Source: Xanthomonas sacchari
GTDB taxonomy: Bacteria > Pseudomonadota > Gammaproteobacteria > Xanthomonadales > Xanthomonadaceae
Direction: 5' to 3'
DNA: 64,000 nt
Assembly: GCF_024266585.1 (NCBI RefSeq)
Contig: NZ_CP100647.1
Location: 4,755,001-4,819,000, forward strand
Numbering within the stretch: the stretch's first letter is position 1; each line of letters starts with the position of its first letter. The notes beneath the pieces were generated by a model that saw only the letters and a program-made list of their open reading frames with translations, was not told the origin of the DNA and did not search any database. This document shows positions 35,318-44,689 of the stretch, piece after piece. The translations under genes and the position numbers were made by a program.

Positions 35318-35917
35318 CTTCCGCAGCGGCGGATGGACCGGGGAAAAACCCGAAGGGCGGCGCACATGGATGTGCGCCGTTCGCGGCAGGGGCAGGATGC
35401 CCCTTCCGCGAATCCCCGGTGCATCCGCGGACCCGGAGCGCGCAGCGCGGAGGGCGCAAGGCAGGGCGCGCTTTCTTTTGGTTACTTTTCTTTGCGCGAG
35501 CAAAGAAAAGTAACTCGCCCGTTAGGGCGAAAGCCTTTGCTGTTGCTTGAAGTTTGCGTGTCAGACGAGAAGGTCTGTAGGAGCGGCTTCAGCCGCGCCC
35601 CACATGATCGGTAATGCATGTCGCGGCTGAAGCCGCTCCTACGATCTAGCGATCGCCACCGCAACAGCAAGAGCAAGAGCAAGAGCAAAGCTTTCGCCTG
35701 ACGGCGAGTTACTTTTCTTTGCTTGTGCAAAGAAAAGTAACCAAAAGAAAGCACACCCTGCCTACGCGCCCTCCGCGCTACGCGCTCCGGGTCCGCGTCC
35801 AGCACGGGGATCCGCGGAAGGGGCATCCTGCCCCTGCCGCGGACGGCGCACATCCATGTGCGCCGCCCCTTCGGGGTTTTTCCCCGCACTGGCCGCCGCT
35901 TCGGAAGGGAACCCAGT
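35318..35917. repeat. Large imperfect inverted repeat within the efflux operon
   Basis: The left arm at about 35318-35545 and the right arm at about 35690-35917 are reverse complements at roughly nine bases in ten. They surround a GTAG-type REP. Both arms hold nested hairpins: GGCGCACAT-GG-ATGTGCGCC, GGGGCAGGATGCCCC and ACTTTTCTTTG-loop-CAAAGAAAAGT. The right arm is followed by CAACAG/CAGAAG simple repeats to about 35970. No gene is supported in 35024-36063. The element splits the adaptor gene from the ABC genes of the same operon. Confidence 0.85.
35577..35642. repeat. GTAG-type REP element at the centre of the inverted repeat
   Basis: GTAGGAGCGGCTTCAGCCGC, a loop with CATGATCGGTAATGCATG, then GCGGCTGAAGCCGCTCCTAC. 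It occupies the middle of the larger inverted repeat and is the most symmetric member of the family in this window. Confidence 0.9.
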
Positions 35918-36063
35918 AAATCAAAAGCAAGAACAACCGCAACGGCAGAAGCAACAGCAACAGCAACAACTGCACCGAAACTGCACCACATCCGCAACGG
36001 TAATCCCCTCGCCGCCAGCGGCGACACATCGCCTCCACCTCGTCCACCGCCAGGAACACCACC

Positions 36064-36753
<690 letters not shown>

Positions 36754-36766
36754 GCGAGGCGATGCC

Positions 36767-37924
36767 ATGAAGTATTTCTCGTTGATCTGGGCACAACTGT
36801 TCCGCAGCAAGACACGGACGCTGCTGACCCTGTTCTCGGTGATCGTCGCGTTCCTGCTGTTCGGCCTGCTCGACTCGGTGCGCGTGGCGTTCACCGCCGG
36901 CGGCTCGGTGGAAGGCGTCAACCGCCTGGTCGTGGCCTCGCGCCTGTCGATCACCCAGTCCCTGCCGGTGCGCCTGGAAGCGCAGATCCGCAACGTGCCC
37001 GGCGTGCGCGACGTGACCTATGCGATGTGGTTCGGCGGCATCTACAAGGACCCCAAGGACTTCTTCCCCAACTTCTCGGTCGCGCCGAACTTCTTCGACC
37101 TGTACAGCGAATACGTGGTGCCGCCGGAACAGCTCAAGGCGTTCCGCGAAACCCGCACCGGTGCGGCGGTGGGCGAGGCCTTGGCGAAGAAGAACGGCTG
37201 GAAGGTCGGCGACGTGATCCCGCTGCAGGCCACCATCTTCCCGCGTGGCGGCAGCAACGACTGGCCGCTGGAGCTGAAGGCGATCTTCCGCGCCAAGGAC
37301 CGCGCCAACGTGCAGGCCGAGAACCAGTTGATGATGAACTGGAAGTACTTCGACGAGAGCAACGACTACATCAAGGGCCGGGTCAGCTGGTACACGGTGC
37401 GGCTGGACAACCCCGAGCATGCTTCGCGCGTGGCGCAGGCGATCGATGCGCTGTCGGCCAACTCCGACCACGAGACCAAGTCGCAGACCGAGTCGGCGTT
37501 CCAGCAGGCGTTCGTGAAGCAGTTCGCCGACATCGGCCTGATCGTCACCTCGATCATGGGCGCGGTGTTCTTCACCCTGGTGCTGCTGACCGGCAACACC
37601 ATGGCGCAGGCGGTGCGCGAGCGCATCCCCGAGCTGGCCACGCTCAAGACCCTGGGCTTCCAGGACCGCACGGTGCTGACCCTGGTGATCGTGGAGTCGG
37701 TGCTGCTGATCGTGCTCGGCGGCCTGCTCGGCATGGCGCTGGCGTCGGTGGCGATCCCGGTGCTGGCCAGCGCCAGCCGCGGTGCGCTGCCGGTGCATGC
37801 GGTGCCGATGCAGACCTGGCTGATCGGCATCGCGCTGATGCTGGTCATCGGCCTGGTGGTCGGCCTGCTGCCGGCGCTGCGCGCGCAGCGGCTGAAGATC
37901 GTCGACGCCCTGGCCGGGCGCTGA
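36767..37924 (+). CDS. FtsX-like ABC transporter permease (first)
   Basis: A 385-residue MacB-type permease. A first helix at about 18-38 is followed by a large periplasmic domain (about 45-250) and three C-terminal helices with the family stretch ERIPELATLKTLGFQDRTVLTLVIVESVLL and the end LVVGLLPALRAQRLKIVDALAGR. It has no ATPase domain; the ATPase is separate and 13 bases upstream. It forms a likely heterodimer with the second permease. Confidence 0.92.
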   Translation: MKYFSLIWAQLFRSKTRTLLTLFSVIVAFLLFGLLDSVRVAFTAGGSVEGVNRLVVASRLSITQSLPVRLEAQIRNVPGVRDVTYAMWFGGIYKDPKDFFPNFSVAPNFFDLYSEYVVPPEQLKAFRETRTGAAVGEALAKKNGWKVGDVIPLQATIFPRGGSNDWPLELKAIFRAKDRANVQAENQLMMNWKYFDESNDYIKGRVSWYTVRLDNPEHASRVAQAIDALSANSDHETKSQTESAFQQAFVKQFADIGLIVTSIMGAVFFTLVLLTGNTMAQAVRERIPELATLKTLGFQDRTVLTLVIVESVLLIVLGGLLGMALASVAIPVLASASRGALPVHAVPMQTWLIGIALMLVIGLVVGLLPALRAQRLKIVDALAGR

Positions 37925-37988
37925 GCCCGCCGCTTCTCTCCAGAACATCACGGCCACGGACGGCGACGCAGACCCGAGGAACAACGCA

Positions 37989-39299
37989 ATGAAGATGCAA
38001 TGGTTATGGAATGTCCTGGCGATCGCGGCGCTCGCGCTGTGCCTGGGCGTGTGGATCGCCCTGCCCTGGTTCCTGGTGCTGGCGCTGGTGGCGGTGATCG
38101 TCGTGCTGCTGCTGGTCACCCGCAGCGGCCGGCTGTCGCTGGCGGCCGCGCGCATCGGCATCGCCAGCCTGCCGCAGCGCTGGGGGGCCAGTTCGGTGAT
38201 CGTGGTCGGCATCGCCGGCGTGGTCGGCGTGCTGGTGGCCATGCTGGCGATGGGCCAGGGCTTCCAGGCCACCCTGGACAGCACCGGCGACGACACCACC
38301 GCCATCGTCCTGCGCGGCGGCTCGCAGGCCGAGACCAACTCGGTCATCACCCGCGACCAGGTGCCGCTGATCGCCAGCCTGGCCGGCGTGGCGCGCGGCG
38401 CCGACAACCGCCCGCTGGTCTCGCCGGAACTGTCGCAGGTGGTGAACCTGCAGTCCAAGTCCGACGGCAGCGACGTCAACGCGCAGTTCCGCGGCGTCGG
38501 CGAGCAGGGCTGGGCGGTGCACGACAAGGTCAGGCTCGTGGAGGGCCGGCGCTTCAAACCCGGCCTGCGCGAGATCGTGGTCGGCAAGGGCGCGCAGTCG
38601 CAGTTCCGCGGCCTGCAGCTCGGCCAGACCCTGACCCTGGGCAACCAGGCCTGGACCGTGGTCGGCGTGTTCGCCAGCGGCGATGCCCACGACTCGGAGC
38701 TGTGGACCGACACCCAGACCCTGGCCACCACCTACAACCGCAGCGCCTACCAGTCGATCAGCGTGCGGACCCAGGGCCAGGACGGCTACCGCCAGTTCAA
38801 GGCGGCGATGGACGCCGACCCGCGGCTGAAGTTGGACGTGTTCACCACCCGCGAGTACTACCGCAAGCAGGGCGGCAACCTCAGCAAGGTGCTGGAGGTC
38901 CTCGGCACCTTCATCGGCACCATCATGGCGATCGGCGCGGTGTTCGGCGCGCTCAACACCATGTACGCCGCGGTCGCCACCCGCGCCCGCGAGATCGCCA
39001 CGATGCGCGCGCTGGGGTTCCGCGGGCTGCCGGTGGTGGTGGCGGTGATGCTGGAGACCATGCTGCTGGCGCTGCTCGGCGGGGTGCTGGGCGGGCTGAT
39101 CGCCTGGGCCATCTTCAACGGCTACAGCGTCTCCACCCTGGGCAGCAACTTCAGCCAGGTGGTGTTCCAGTTCAAGGTCTCCCCGCCGCTGCTGTGGACC
39201 GGGCTGAAGTGGGCGCTGGGCATCGGCCTGGTCGGCGGCCTGTTCCCGGCGCTGCGCGCGGCGCGGCTGCCGATCACCACCGCCCTGCGCGCGCTGTAG
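37989..39299 (+). CDS. FtsX-like ABC transporter permease (second)
   Basis: A 436-residue MacB-type permease. Unlike the first, it starts with two helices (about 7-38) before a region resembling the usual TM1 (SSVIVVGIAGVVGVLVAMLAMGQGFQ). The periplasmic domain follows, then RAREIATMRALGFRGLPVVVAVMLETMLLALLGG and LVGGLFPALRAARLPITTALRAL. Paralogous to the first permease, and the last gene of the efflux operon; a GC hairpin lies 15 bases after the stop. Confidence 0.92.
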   Translation: MKMQWLWNVLAIAALALCLGVWIALPWFLVLALVAVIVVLLLVTRSGRLSLAAARIGIASLPQRWGASSVIVVGIAGVVGVLVAMLAMGQGFQATLDSTGDDTTAIVLRGGSQAETNSVITRDQVPLIASLAGVARGADNRPLVSPELSQVVNLQSKSDGSDVNAQFRGVGEQGWAVHDKVRLVEGRRFKPGLREIVVGKGAQSQFRGLQLGQTLTLGNQAWTVVGVFASGDAHDSELWTDTQTLATTYNRSAYQSISVRTQGQDGYRQFKAAMDADPRLKLDVFTTREYYRKQGGNLSKVLEVLGTFIGTIMAIGAVFGALNTMYAAVATRAREIATMRALGFRGLPVVVAVMLETMLLALLGGVLGGLIAWAIFNGYSVSTLGSNFSQVVFQFKVSPPLLWTGLKWALGIGLVGGLFPALRAARLPITTALRAL

Positions 39300-39314
39300 C
39301 ACCGGCGCCACGGT

Positions 39315-39339
39315 GCCGGGCCGGAACCACCGGCCCGGC
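39315..39339 (+). terminator. Hairpin after the efflux operon
   Basis: GCCGGGCCGG-AACCA-CCGGCCCGGC, a 10-bp perfect stem beginning 15 bases after the last permease stop. No U run follows, so it is a putative 3' stabiliser or factor-assisted end. Confidence 0.5.
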
Positions 39340-39443
39340 CCAATGGCCGCTGACGCGTCATCGTTTCGTCATCGAAACGCGGTAGAACGGCCGCCGCCGA
39401 GGCGCTAGCCTGCGCGGCCATTTGGTTCAACGCCGCCCCGTCC

Positions 39444-40586
39444 ATGTCCTCGCGCCTGCGCCTGTTGCTCGTCCTCTGCGCCAGCCTGTGGCTGAGCGGC
39501 TGCTCCTCCACCTCGCTCAGCGACCGCCTGGTCGCGCCGGGCGGCGTGTCGCCGCTGATGGACGAGGAACGCATCCAGAGCCTGCTGGCGACCCTGCCCA
39601 ACCGCAGCGGCCACGTGGTGGTGCCGGGCGGCATCCCGATCTTCTGGCGCGCCATCGACCCGGGCGACTACCACATGCGCTACCGCTACGAGCACGCCGG
39701 CCGCGACGCCAGCGGCCGCGAGCATGCCGACTTCGCCATGGAGGTGGCGACCCCGGCGCCGGCCACGCGTGTCGCCCCGCGCGGCACCGTGGTGCTGCTG
39801 CACGGCTGGATGATGGACGGCGACTCGCTGCTGCCGTGGTCGCTGGACCTGGCCCAGGCCGGCTACCGCAGCATCAGCATCGACCTGCGCAACCACGGCC
39901 GTTCCGGCGGCGGCCCGGCCGGCTACGGCACCCGCGAGTCCGACGACGTGGTCGCGGTGATCCGCGCGCTGCGCGCCAGCGGCGAGGTGCAGGGCCCGGT
40001 ATACCTGTTCGGCGTGTCCTACGGCGCGGCCACCGCGCTGTTCGCCGCGCAGAAGCTCGGCGACCAGGTCGACGGCGTGGTCGCGATGGAATCCTTCGCC
40101 AACGCCGGCCGCGGCATCCGCGACATGATCCCGCACATGCTCGCCAGCCACCCGCGCGGCTGGATGGCCAGCGCGGCGATGGACCTGGCGCGCTGGCGCT
40201 ACGGCGGGCAGAACCTGGACGCGGTGATCGCCAGCGCCAACCAGCGCCTGGCGCTGAACCTGGACCAGGTCGACGTCACCGCCGCCGCGCGCGCCGCGCC
40301 GGCCTGCGTGCTGTTGCTGCACGGCAGCGCCGACCAGCACATCCCGGTGGCGCATGGCCGCCTGCTGGCGCTGGACGCGCCGCGCGCGCACTACTTGGAG
40401 ATGCCCGGCGAAAACCACCTGAGCCTGCCGATGCGGCTGGACCTGCTGGGGCCGACCGTGGAGGACTGGTTCGCCGACCTGCAGTCGCCGAGCCACGGCG
40501 GCCGCTGCCCGCAGCCGCTGCCACCGCGTGCGGATCCCGATCTGCAACTGACCGGTGGGCCGGCGGCGAGCGGTAGCCGCGGCTGA
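39444..40586 (+). CDS. Alpha/beta hydrolase lipoprotein
   Basis: A 380-residue predicted lipoprotein hydrolase. The signal ends in lipobox LSGCS (Cys about 20). The core has TVVLLHGWMMDGDS (oxyanion region), nucleophile elbow FGVSYGAA, acid Asp in LHGSADQHIPVAHG and His in MPGENHLSL. The N-terminal 65 residues and a Pro-rich tail are extra. Substrate is unknown; esterase, lipase or peptidase activity is possible. Location is probably the outer membrane or periplasm. Confidence 0.85.
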   Translation: MSSRLRLLLVLCASLWLSGCSSTSLSDRLVAPGGVSPLMDEERIQSLLATLPNRSGHVVVPGGIPIFWRAIDPGDYHMRYRYEHAGRDASGREHADFAMEVATPAPATRVAPRGTVVLLHGWMMDGDSLLPWSLDLAQAGYRSISIDLRNHGRSGGGPAGYGTRESDDVVAVIRALRASGEVQGPVYLFGVSYGAATALFAAQKLGDQVDGVVAMESFANAGRGIRDMIPHMLASHPRGWMASAAMDLARWRYGGQNLDAVIASANQRLALNLDQVDVTAAARAAPACVLLLHGSADQHIPVAHGRLLALDAPRAHYLEMPGENHLSLPMRLDLLGPTVEDWFADLQSPSHGGRCPQPLPPRADPDLQLTGGPAASGSRG

Positions 40587-40620
40587 GCCGGGATGACCAG
40601 CCATTCGGCTGTGGAAAGCC

Positions 40621-40705
40621 GGGAGTCGGGATTGGGGATTCGTAACGGCGGACTGCGCTGCTGCTTTTACCAATCCCGAATTCCTAATCCCTAATCCCTA
40701 ATCCC
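40621..40705. repeat. Heptamer arrays in inverted orientation, overlapping the rarD end
   Basis: GGAGTCG, GGATTGG, GGATTCG units (about 40622-40642) face CCAATCC, CGAATTC and three CTAATCC units (40670-40704). The right array provides the stop codon and final residues (GIRD) of the rarD gene on the minus strand. The two arrays can pair with each other. Confidence 0.85.
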
Positions 40706-41608
40706 CGCTCGCCGCCACACGCCCGACCGCCACAAGCTCTCACCGGCGAACAGCAACAACCCGATCCAGATCGCGGCAAAGCCGATGGCCTTGCCGGCAT
40801 CGAACGGCTCGCGGAAGAACCACACGCCCAGCAGCAGTTGCAGGCTCGGCGCGATGTACTGCAGCAGGCCCACCAGCGACAGCGGGATGCGCCGCACGCC
40901 GTATGCGAAGCCGATCAGCGGCACCGCGGTCACCACGCCGCCGAACGCCAGCAGCAGATCGTTGCGCCAGCCCCAGCCGCCGGTAAAGCCGCCGCCGTGG
41001 CCGGCCTCGCCCCACAGCACGAAGCCCAGCGCCGGCAGGAACAGGTACAGGCTCTCCACGCCAAGCCCGGCCACCGCATCCACCTGCACCAGCTTGCGCA
41101 GCAGGCCGTACAGCCCGAACGAGCCGGCCAGGCCCAGCGCGATCCACGGCAGCGTGCCGGCATCGACCGTCAGCCAGGCCACGCCGAGCGCAGCGCAGGC
41201 CACCGCCAGCCATTGCAGCGGACGCAGCCGCTCGCGCAGCACCAGCACGCCCAGCAGCACGTTGACCAGCGGATTGATGAAGTAGCCCAGGCTGGTCTCG
41301 ATCACGTGGCCGGCATTGACCGCCCAGATGTACAGGCCCCAGTTGAAGGCGATCGCCACACTGCTCAGCGCCAGCGTGGCCAGCGCGCGCGGCTGCGCGG
41401 CGATGCGCCGCCACCACTGCAGGCGCGCGCTGTACACCAGCCAGGCCACCACCAGCAGCGTGCTCCAGATGATGCGGTGGGCGATGATGTGCGGCGACGG
41501 CACCGCCTGCAGCAGGTGCCAGTACACCGGCACCACGCCCCACAGCGCGAAGGTCGCCGCGGTGATCCACAGGCCGCGCCGCGCGTCCTGCCCGGCGGCC
41601 GCGGTCAT
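40691..41608 (-). CDS. rarD: EamA-family transporter RarD
   Basis: A 305-residue drug/metabolite superfamily exporter with ten helices. RGLWITAATFALWGVVPVYWHLLQAVPSPHIIAHRIIWS is the RarD signature, and ETSLGYFINPLVNVLLGVLVLRERL the first EamA repeat end. The ATG overlaps the upstream yedA-like gene by four bases. The C-terminus (GIRD, TAG) is coded by heptamer repeat DNA, so the end of the protein has been set by repeat insertion. Substrate is unknown. Confidence 0.92.
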   Translation of the reverse strand: MTAAAGQDARRGLWITAATFALWGVVPVYWHLLQAVPSPHIIAHRIIWSTLLVVAWLVYSARLQWWRRIAAQPRALATLALSSVAIAFNWGLYIWAVNAGHVIETSLGYFINPLVNVLLGVLVLRERLRPLQWLAVACAALGVAWLTVDAGTLPWIALGLAGSFGLYGLLRKLVQVDAVAGLGVESLYLFLPALGFVLWGEAGHGGGFTGGWGWRNDLLLAFGGVVTAVPLIGFAYGVRRIPLSLVGLLQYIAPSLQLLLGVWFFREPFDAGKAIGFAAIWIGLLLFAGESLWRSGVWRRAGIRD

Positions 41609-42501
41609 CGCCGGGTCCTCGCCAAGGTGATCACCACCACGCCGGCCAGGATCACTGCCATCGCACCGAAATCGCTGGCGCTGAAGCGTTCGCTGCCGAG
41701 CCAACTGCCCAGCGCCACCGCGATCACCGGATTGACGTAGGCATAGCTGCCGGCCAGCGCCGGGCGCACGTTCTGCAGCAGCCACACGTAGGCGGTGAAG
41801 GCGACGATCGAGCCGAACACGCACAGGTAGGCCACCGCCAGCATCCCCTGCGCGCTCGGCAGGGCGTGCAGGCGTTCGCCGCTGAGCAGGCCGATCGCCA
41901 CCAGCATGGCGCCGCCACACAGCATCTGCCCGGCCGCGGCCATGAACGGCATCGGCAGGTCGCGCCCGCGCGACCACACCGAGCCGAATGCCCAGCCGAT
42001 CGGCGCGATCAACAGCAGCACCAGGCCCAGCGGGCTGGCAGTGAGGCTACTGCCGGCATTGAGCCACACCACCCCGGCGAAGCCAACCACGATGCCCAGC
42101 CATTCGCCGCGGCTGGCGTGGTGGCCGCGCAGCGTGCCGAACAGCGCCATCCACAGCGGCACCGAGGCCACCGCCACCGCCGCCAGCCCCGAGGACACCT
42201 GGCGCTCGGCCAGCACCACCAGGCCGTTGCCGCAGACCAGCATCAGCGCGCCGAGCATGGCCAGCGGCCGCCACTGCGCGCGCGTGGGCGCGGCCACGCC
42301 GCGCCAGCGCAGCACCGCGTACAGCACGCTGCCGGCGATCACGAAGCGGGTGCCCGACACCACGCTCAGCGGCGGCGCACCGCCTTCCAGGGCGAAGCGG
42401 ATCGCCAGATAGGTCGAACCCCAGACCACATAGACCAGGAACAGAGCGAGAACGACGAAGCCGCCGCGCGCAGGCGCGGCAGCGACAGGAGCGGAAGGCA
42501 T
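41605..42501 (-). CDS. EamA-family transporter (YedA/RhaT-like)
   Basis: A 298-residue ten-helix exporter with two EamA repeats. LVYVVWGSTYLAIRFALEGGAPPLSVVSGTRFVIAG is the typical YedA start, and ALAGSYAYVNPVIAVALGSWLGSE the end of the second repeat. It overlaps rarD by four bases, and two EamA genes in tandem suggest a duplicated export function. The start at 42501 (MPSAPVAAAP) was chosen over an upstream in-frame codon in non-coding-like sequence. Confidence 0.9.
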   Translation of the reverse strand: MPSAPVAAAPARGGFVVLALFLVYVVWGSTYLAIRFALEGGAPPLSVVSGTRFVIAGSVLYAVLRWRGVAAPTRAQWRPLAMLGALMLVCGNGLVVLAERQVSSGLAAVAVASVPLWMALFGTLRGHHASRGEWLGIVVGFAGVVWLNAGSSLTASPLGLVLLLIAPIGWAFGSVWSRGRDLPMPFMAAAGQMLCGGAMLVAIGLLSGERLHALPSAQGMLAVAYLCVFGSIVAFTAYVWLLQNVRPALAGSYAYVNPVIAVALGSWLGSERFSASDFGAMAVILAGVVVITLARTRR

Positions 42502-42624
42502 CGGGCGGTCCCAGAGACAGCGGGGGGCGGCTATTCTAGAGCACCTGCTCTGCGCGCACGCCGGATCACCCGCGCGTTCTCGCCGCCGCGGCGCGCAGGT
42601 CACTCGTCGAGAAAGGAGTCGCGT

Positions 42625-43038
42625 ATGGCATCACACCGCACCTGGCTCGCGCTGCCCTTGCTGGCCGCGCTCAGCAGCAACAGCGCAGCACGCCCGCCGG
42701 CTGCCCCCTGGGACTTGAACGGACACCAGTTGCTGGAAGCCCCGCTGGACGGCTCCCTGGCGGCCGACCTGGGCCCGCAGCAACCGCAGGAACTGCGGGT
42801 CATGGTGTCCTCGCGCACGGCGGCGGCATACATGCTCGGCATCGCGGCCGGCAGCGAGGGCACGCGATGGTGCCGACCGGCCGGCCAGTCCGGCCCACCA
42901 GATATCCAGGCACTGGTCGCCGATCTCGCCGCGCTGCCCGACGCACGCCTGGACGCGCGCGCCAGCGACCTGGTCGTGCAGGCCTTGGCCAAACGGTATC
43001 CCTGCAAAGCCACCACGCCGCGCCGTCCGTCGCGCTGA
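42625..43038 (+). CDS. Rap1a/Tai immunity-domain protein
   Basis: A 137-residue exported protein. A short signal peptide (MASHRTWLALPLLAALSSNSAA) is followed by a domain with AAAYMLGIAAGSEGTRWCRP, an Ala/Asp-rich helix and LVVQALAKRYPC. Paired Cys (WC...YPC) and the GxxxG-like spacing match the Rap1a/Tai family, which contains T6SS amidase immunity proteins but also many non-immunity secreted proteins. No effector gene adjoins it. GGAG lies nine bases before the ATG. Confidence 0.65.
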   Translation: MASHRTWLALPLLAALSSNSAARPPAAPWDLNGHQLLEAPLDGSLAADLGPQQPQELRVMVSSRTAAAYMLGIAAGSEGTRWCRPAGQSGPPDIQALVADLAALPDARLDARASDLVVQALAKRYPCKATTPRRPSR

Positions 43039-43480
43039 GGCGCCCGACTGCCTGCGGGGTCGCGTCGGCGCGGCGAGACCGTGATTCGCCACAGCTGGCA
43101 CGATAACCGTAGTGGGTGCCGGCAGGTCATTCACCGTGGCAGCACAGCCGGCCGCCACCCGCCGCAGCGGCGCCCGGCGTTCCACCCGCACCACCAGGCC
43201 GGTGTTGCAGGCCAGTACGAGCGCGCCGCGTCGCGTCAGTGGCCGCCCTGTGCGCGGCCGTCCCGCGCTGCGCTCCCGCGGAGGAAACGCGATCGGTCTC
43301 GCGCAAGGACTGTGCTGCTCAATGCAGTTCCGGCACTGACGTCTTCGCCGATCAATGGACGTCCATGCCGACGCGGCTGGCACCTGCTCCGGCGCTTCGC
43401 GGTCACCCGAAATACCTAAGAGACGGTTCAGCCGCACGGGCGTATCTGTACGCACATACACCTGCTCGCCGAGCACCGCC
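43039..43480. other. Region without a supported gene
   Basis: About 440 bases between two small secreted or unknown genes show no ORF with protein-like composition on either strand, no repeat of the families seen elsewhere and no clear terminator. It presumably contains the promoter for 43481. Confidence 0.4.
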
Positions 43481-44095
43481 ATGGCCATCGATACCGCACT
43501 GTCGCCGCTGGGCACCGTCACTCCGTATGGGGCCTCGCCGTATGGTTTTTCCAGCCCCGGCGCCTCCAGCGACGCGGCCCAGGCCGGCAATCCGGTCGTC
43601 AGCAGCAACGACCCGGCCGCCGTGCAGCAGGCCGTGGAACTGTCCGGCGACGCCTCGGTGATCTTCGGCCTCGGCGGCCTCGCGGGGACCATCCCGGCCG
43701 ACATGGGCCTGACCTACAACGCAGCCGGGCTGTTCAACAGCATCGTCAGCGCGGGCCCGAGCGACGCGCGTTCGACCACGACCACCGGCACCTCCGGGTC
43801 CAGCACCGATCCCTCGACGTCGACCAGCGGCACCGGCACCGCGACCTCGACGACCACCTCGCCGTATCCCACCCTCGACCAGGCCACCCAGACGTACGAC
43901 CAGGGCCTGCTCGGGACCATCAGCGCGCCGCCGTCGATGCCCGGCTTGTACAACGCCAATGGTGTCTTCAGCAGCCAGGGCCTGACCCCGCAGCTGTCGT
44001 CCCTGCTGCAGTCCAACCCCAGCCTCAGCGGCACGGTGACCGGCGACCTGCTCAATCAGGGCATCGTCGGCGGATTGATCGATACCACTGCCTGA
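43481..44095 (+). CDS. Ser/Thr-rich protein of unknown function
   Basis: A 204-residue protein I do not recognise. There is no signal peptide. Residues 1-90 are Gly/Ala/Pro/Ser rich (YGASPYGFSSPGASSDAAQ), 90-130 are a Ser/Thr/Gly low-complexity linker, and 130-204 have PTLDQATQTYDQGLLGTISA and SSLLQSNPSLSGTVTGDLLNQGIVGGLIDTTA. A leaderless, linker-containing protein could be a secreted effector or structural protein, but nothing here proves export. The ATG was chosen as first in frame near a normal start context. Confidence 0.55.
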   Translation: MAIDTALSPLGTVTPYGASPYGFSSPGASSDAAQAGNPVVSSNDPAAVQQAVELSGDASVIFGLGGLAGTIPADMGLTYNAAGLFNSIVSAGPSDARSTTTTGTSGSSTDPSTSTSGTGTATSTTTSPYPTLDQATQTYDQGLLGTISAPPSMPGLYNANGVFSSQGLTPQLSSLLQSNPSLSGTVTGDLLNQGIVGGLIDTTA

Positions 44096-44189
44096 GCGCT
44101 GAGCGGCGGCCGCCCTGCAGCGCCAGCGTGCGTCTGACCGGTCAGTGGCCCTTCTCGTCACGACTCGCCCGACAGCGCATCGTCCCCCC

Positions 44190-44255
44190 GTAGGAGCGGC
44201 GTCAGCCGCAACAGGCGTGACCGGTAACGCCCGTCGCGGCTGAAGCCGCTCCTAC
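44190..44255. repeat. GTAG-type REP element
   Basis: GTAGGAGCGGCGTCAGCCGC arm, loop with GTGACCGGTAACGCCCGTC, and the arm GCGGCTGAAGCCGCTCCTAC. One mismatch separates the two arms. It lies about 95 bases after the 43481 gene. Confidence 0.88.
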
Positions 44256-44414
44256 GGATGACCCTGCAGCACTATTGGGAAGTCCCTTCTGCCGCGACAC
44301 CCAGCACAACCGTGCGCGTCGGCGGCCATCGCCAACAGGCGCCAGCACTGCGCAACCGACTTGCCGTGGTGGCCAGCGTGCCTCAGACCCGGCATCGTCT
44401 TCCTGCAAAATCGC

Positions 44415-44582
44415 TCAGCCCGGCATCGCCGGGCCACGGCCTTCAGAGGCGTCGCACGCCGCCGGCAATGCATGCCGCTCCAGTGCGTCGGCGTCGCCGC
44501 CCGTCTCGCCAGCCAGTGCATCGTTGGCCGCCTGTGCCGCATCTCCCATGAACAGGGAAGCGGACAGCAGCAACATGCGCAT
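44415..44582 (-). CDS. Possible small exported protein
   Basis: A 55-codon frame starting MRMLLLSASLFMGDAAQA, which looks like a signal peptide, followed by ANDALAGETGGDADALERHALP. The stop codon lies in a GCCCGGC-GAT-GCCGGGC hairpin followed by a TTTT, resembling a terminator. A GTG at 44591 is an alternative start. There is no recognised homologue and no strong ribosome site, so this is tentative. Confidence 0.3.
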   Translation of the reverse strand: MRMLLLSASLFMGDAAQAANDALAGETGGDADALERHALPAACDASEGRGPAMPG

Positions 44583-44689
44583 CGGGTTCACGGTCACGAC
44601 CTGGCAACAAGCGGGCCGCACAGTGTAGAGAATGGCGTCGCGCCGAGACAGCGCGGCGACGTTTTCGCGTGCGCGAGGCGAGGTGCCGT

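Noticed and set aside
35049-35592. Several overlapping frames in 35049-35592 and 35136-35614
   Set aside because: They arise from six-base repeats and inverted repeats (runs of Leu/Gln or Arg), with no start context or domain.
43112-43339. Short plus-strand frame with Arg/Ser-rich sequence
   Set aside because: Composition is that of GC-rich non-coding DNA; no start signal or homology-like pattern.
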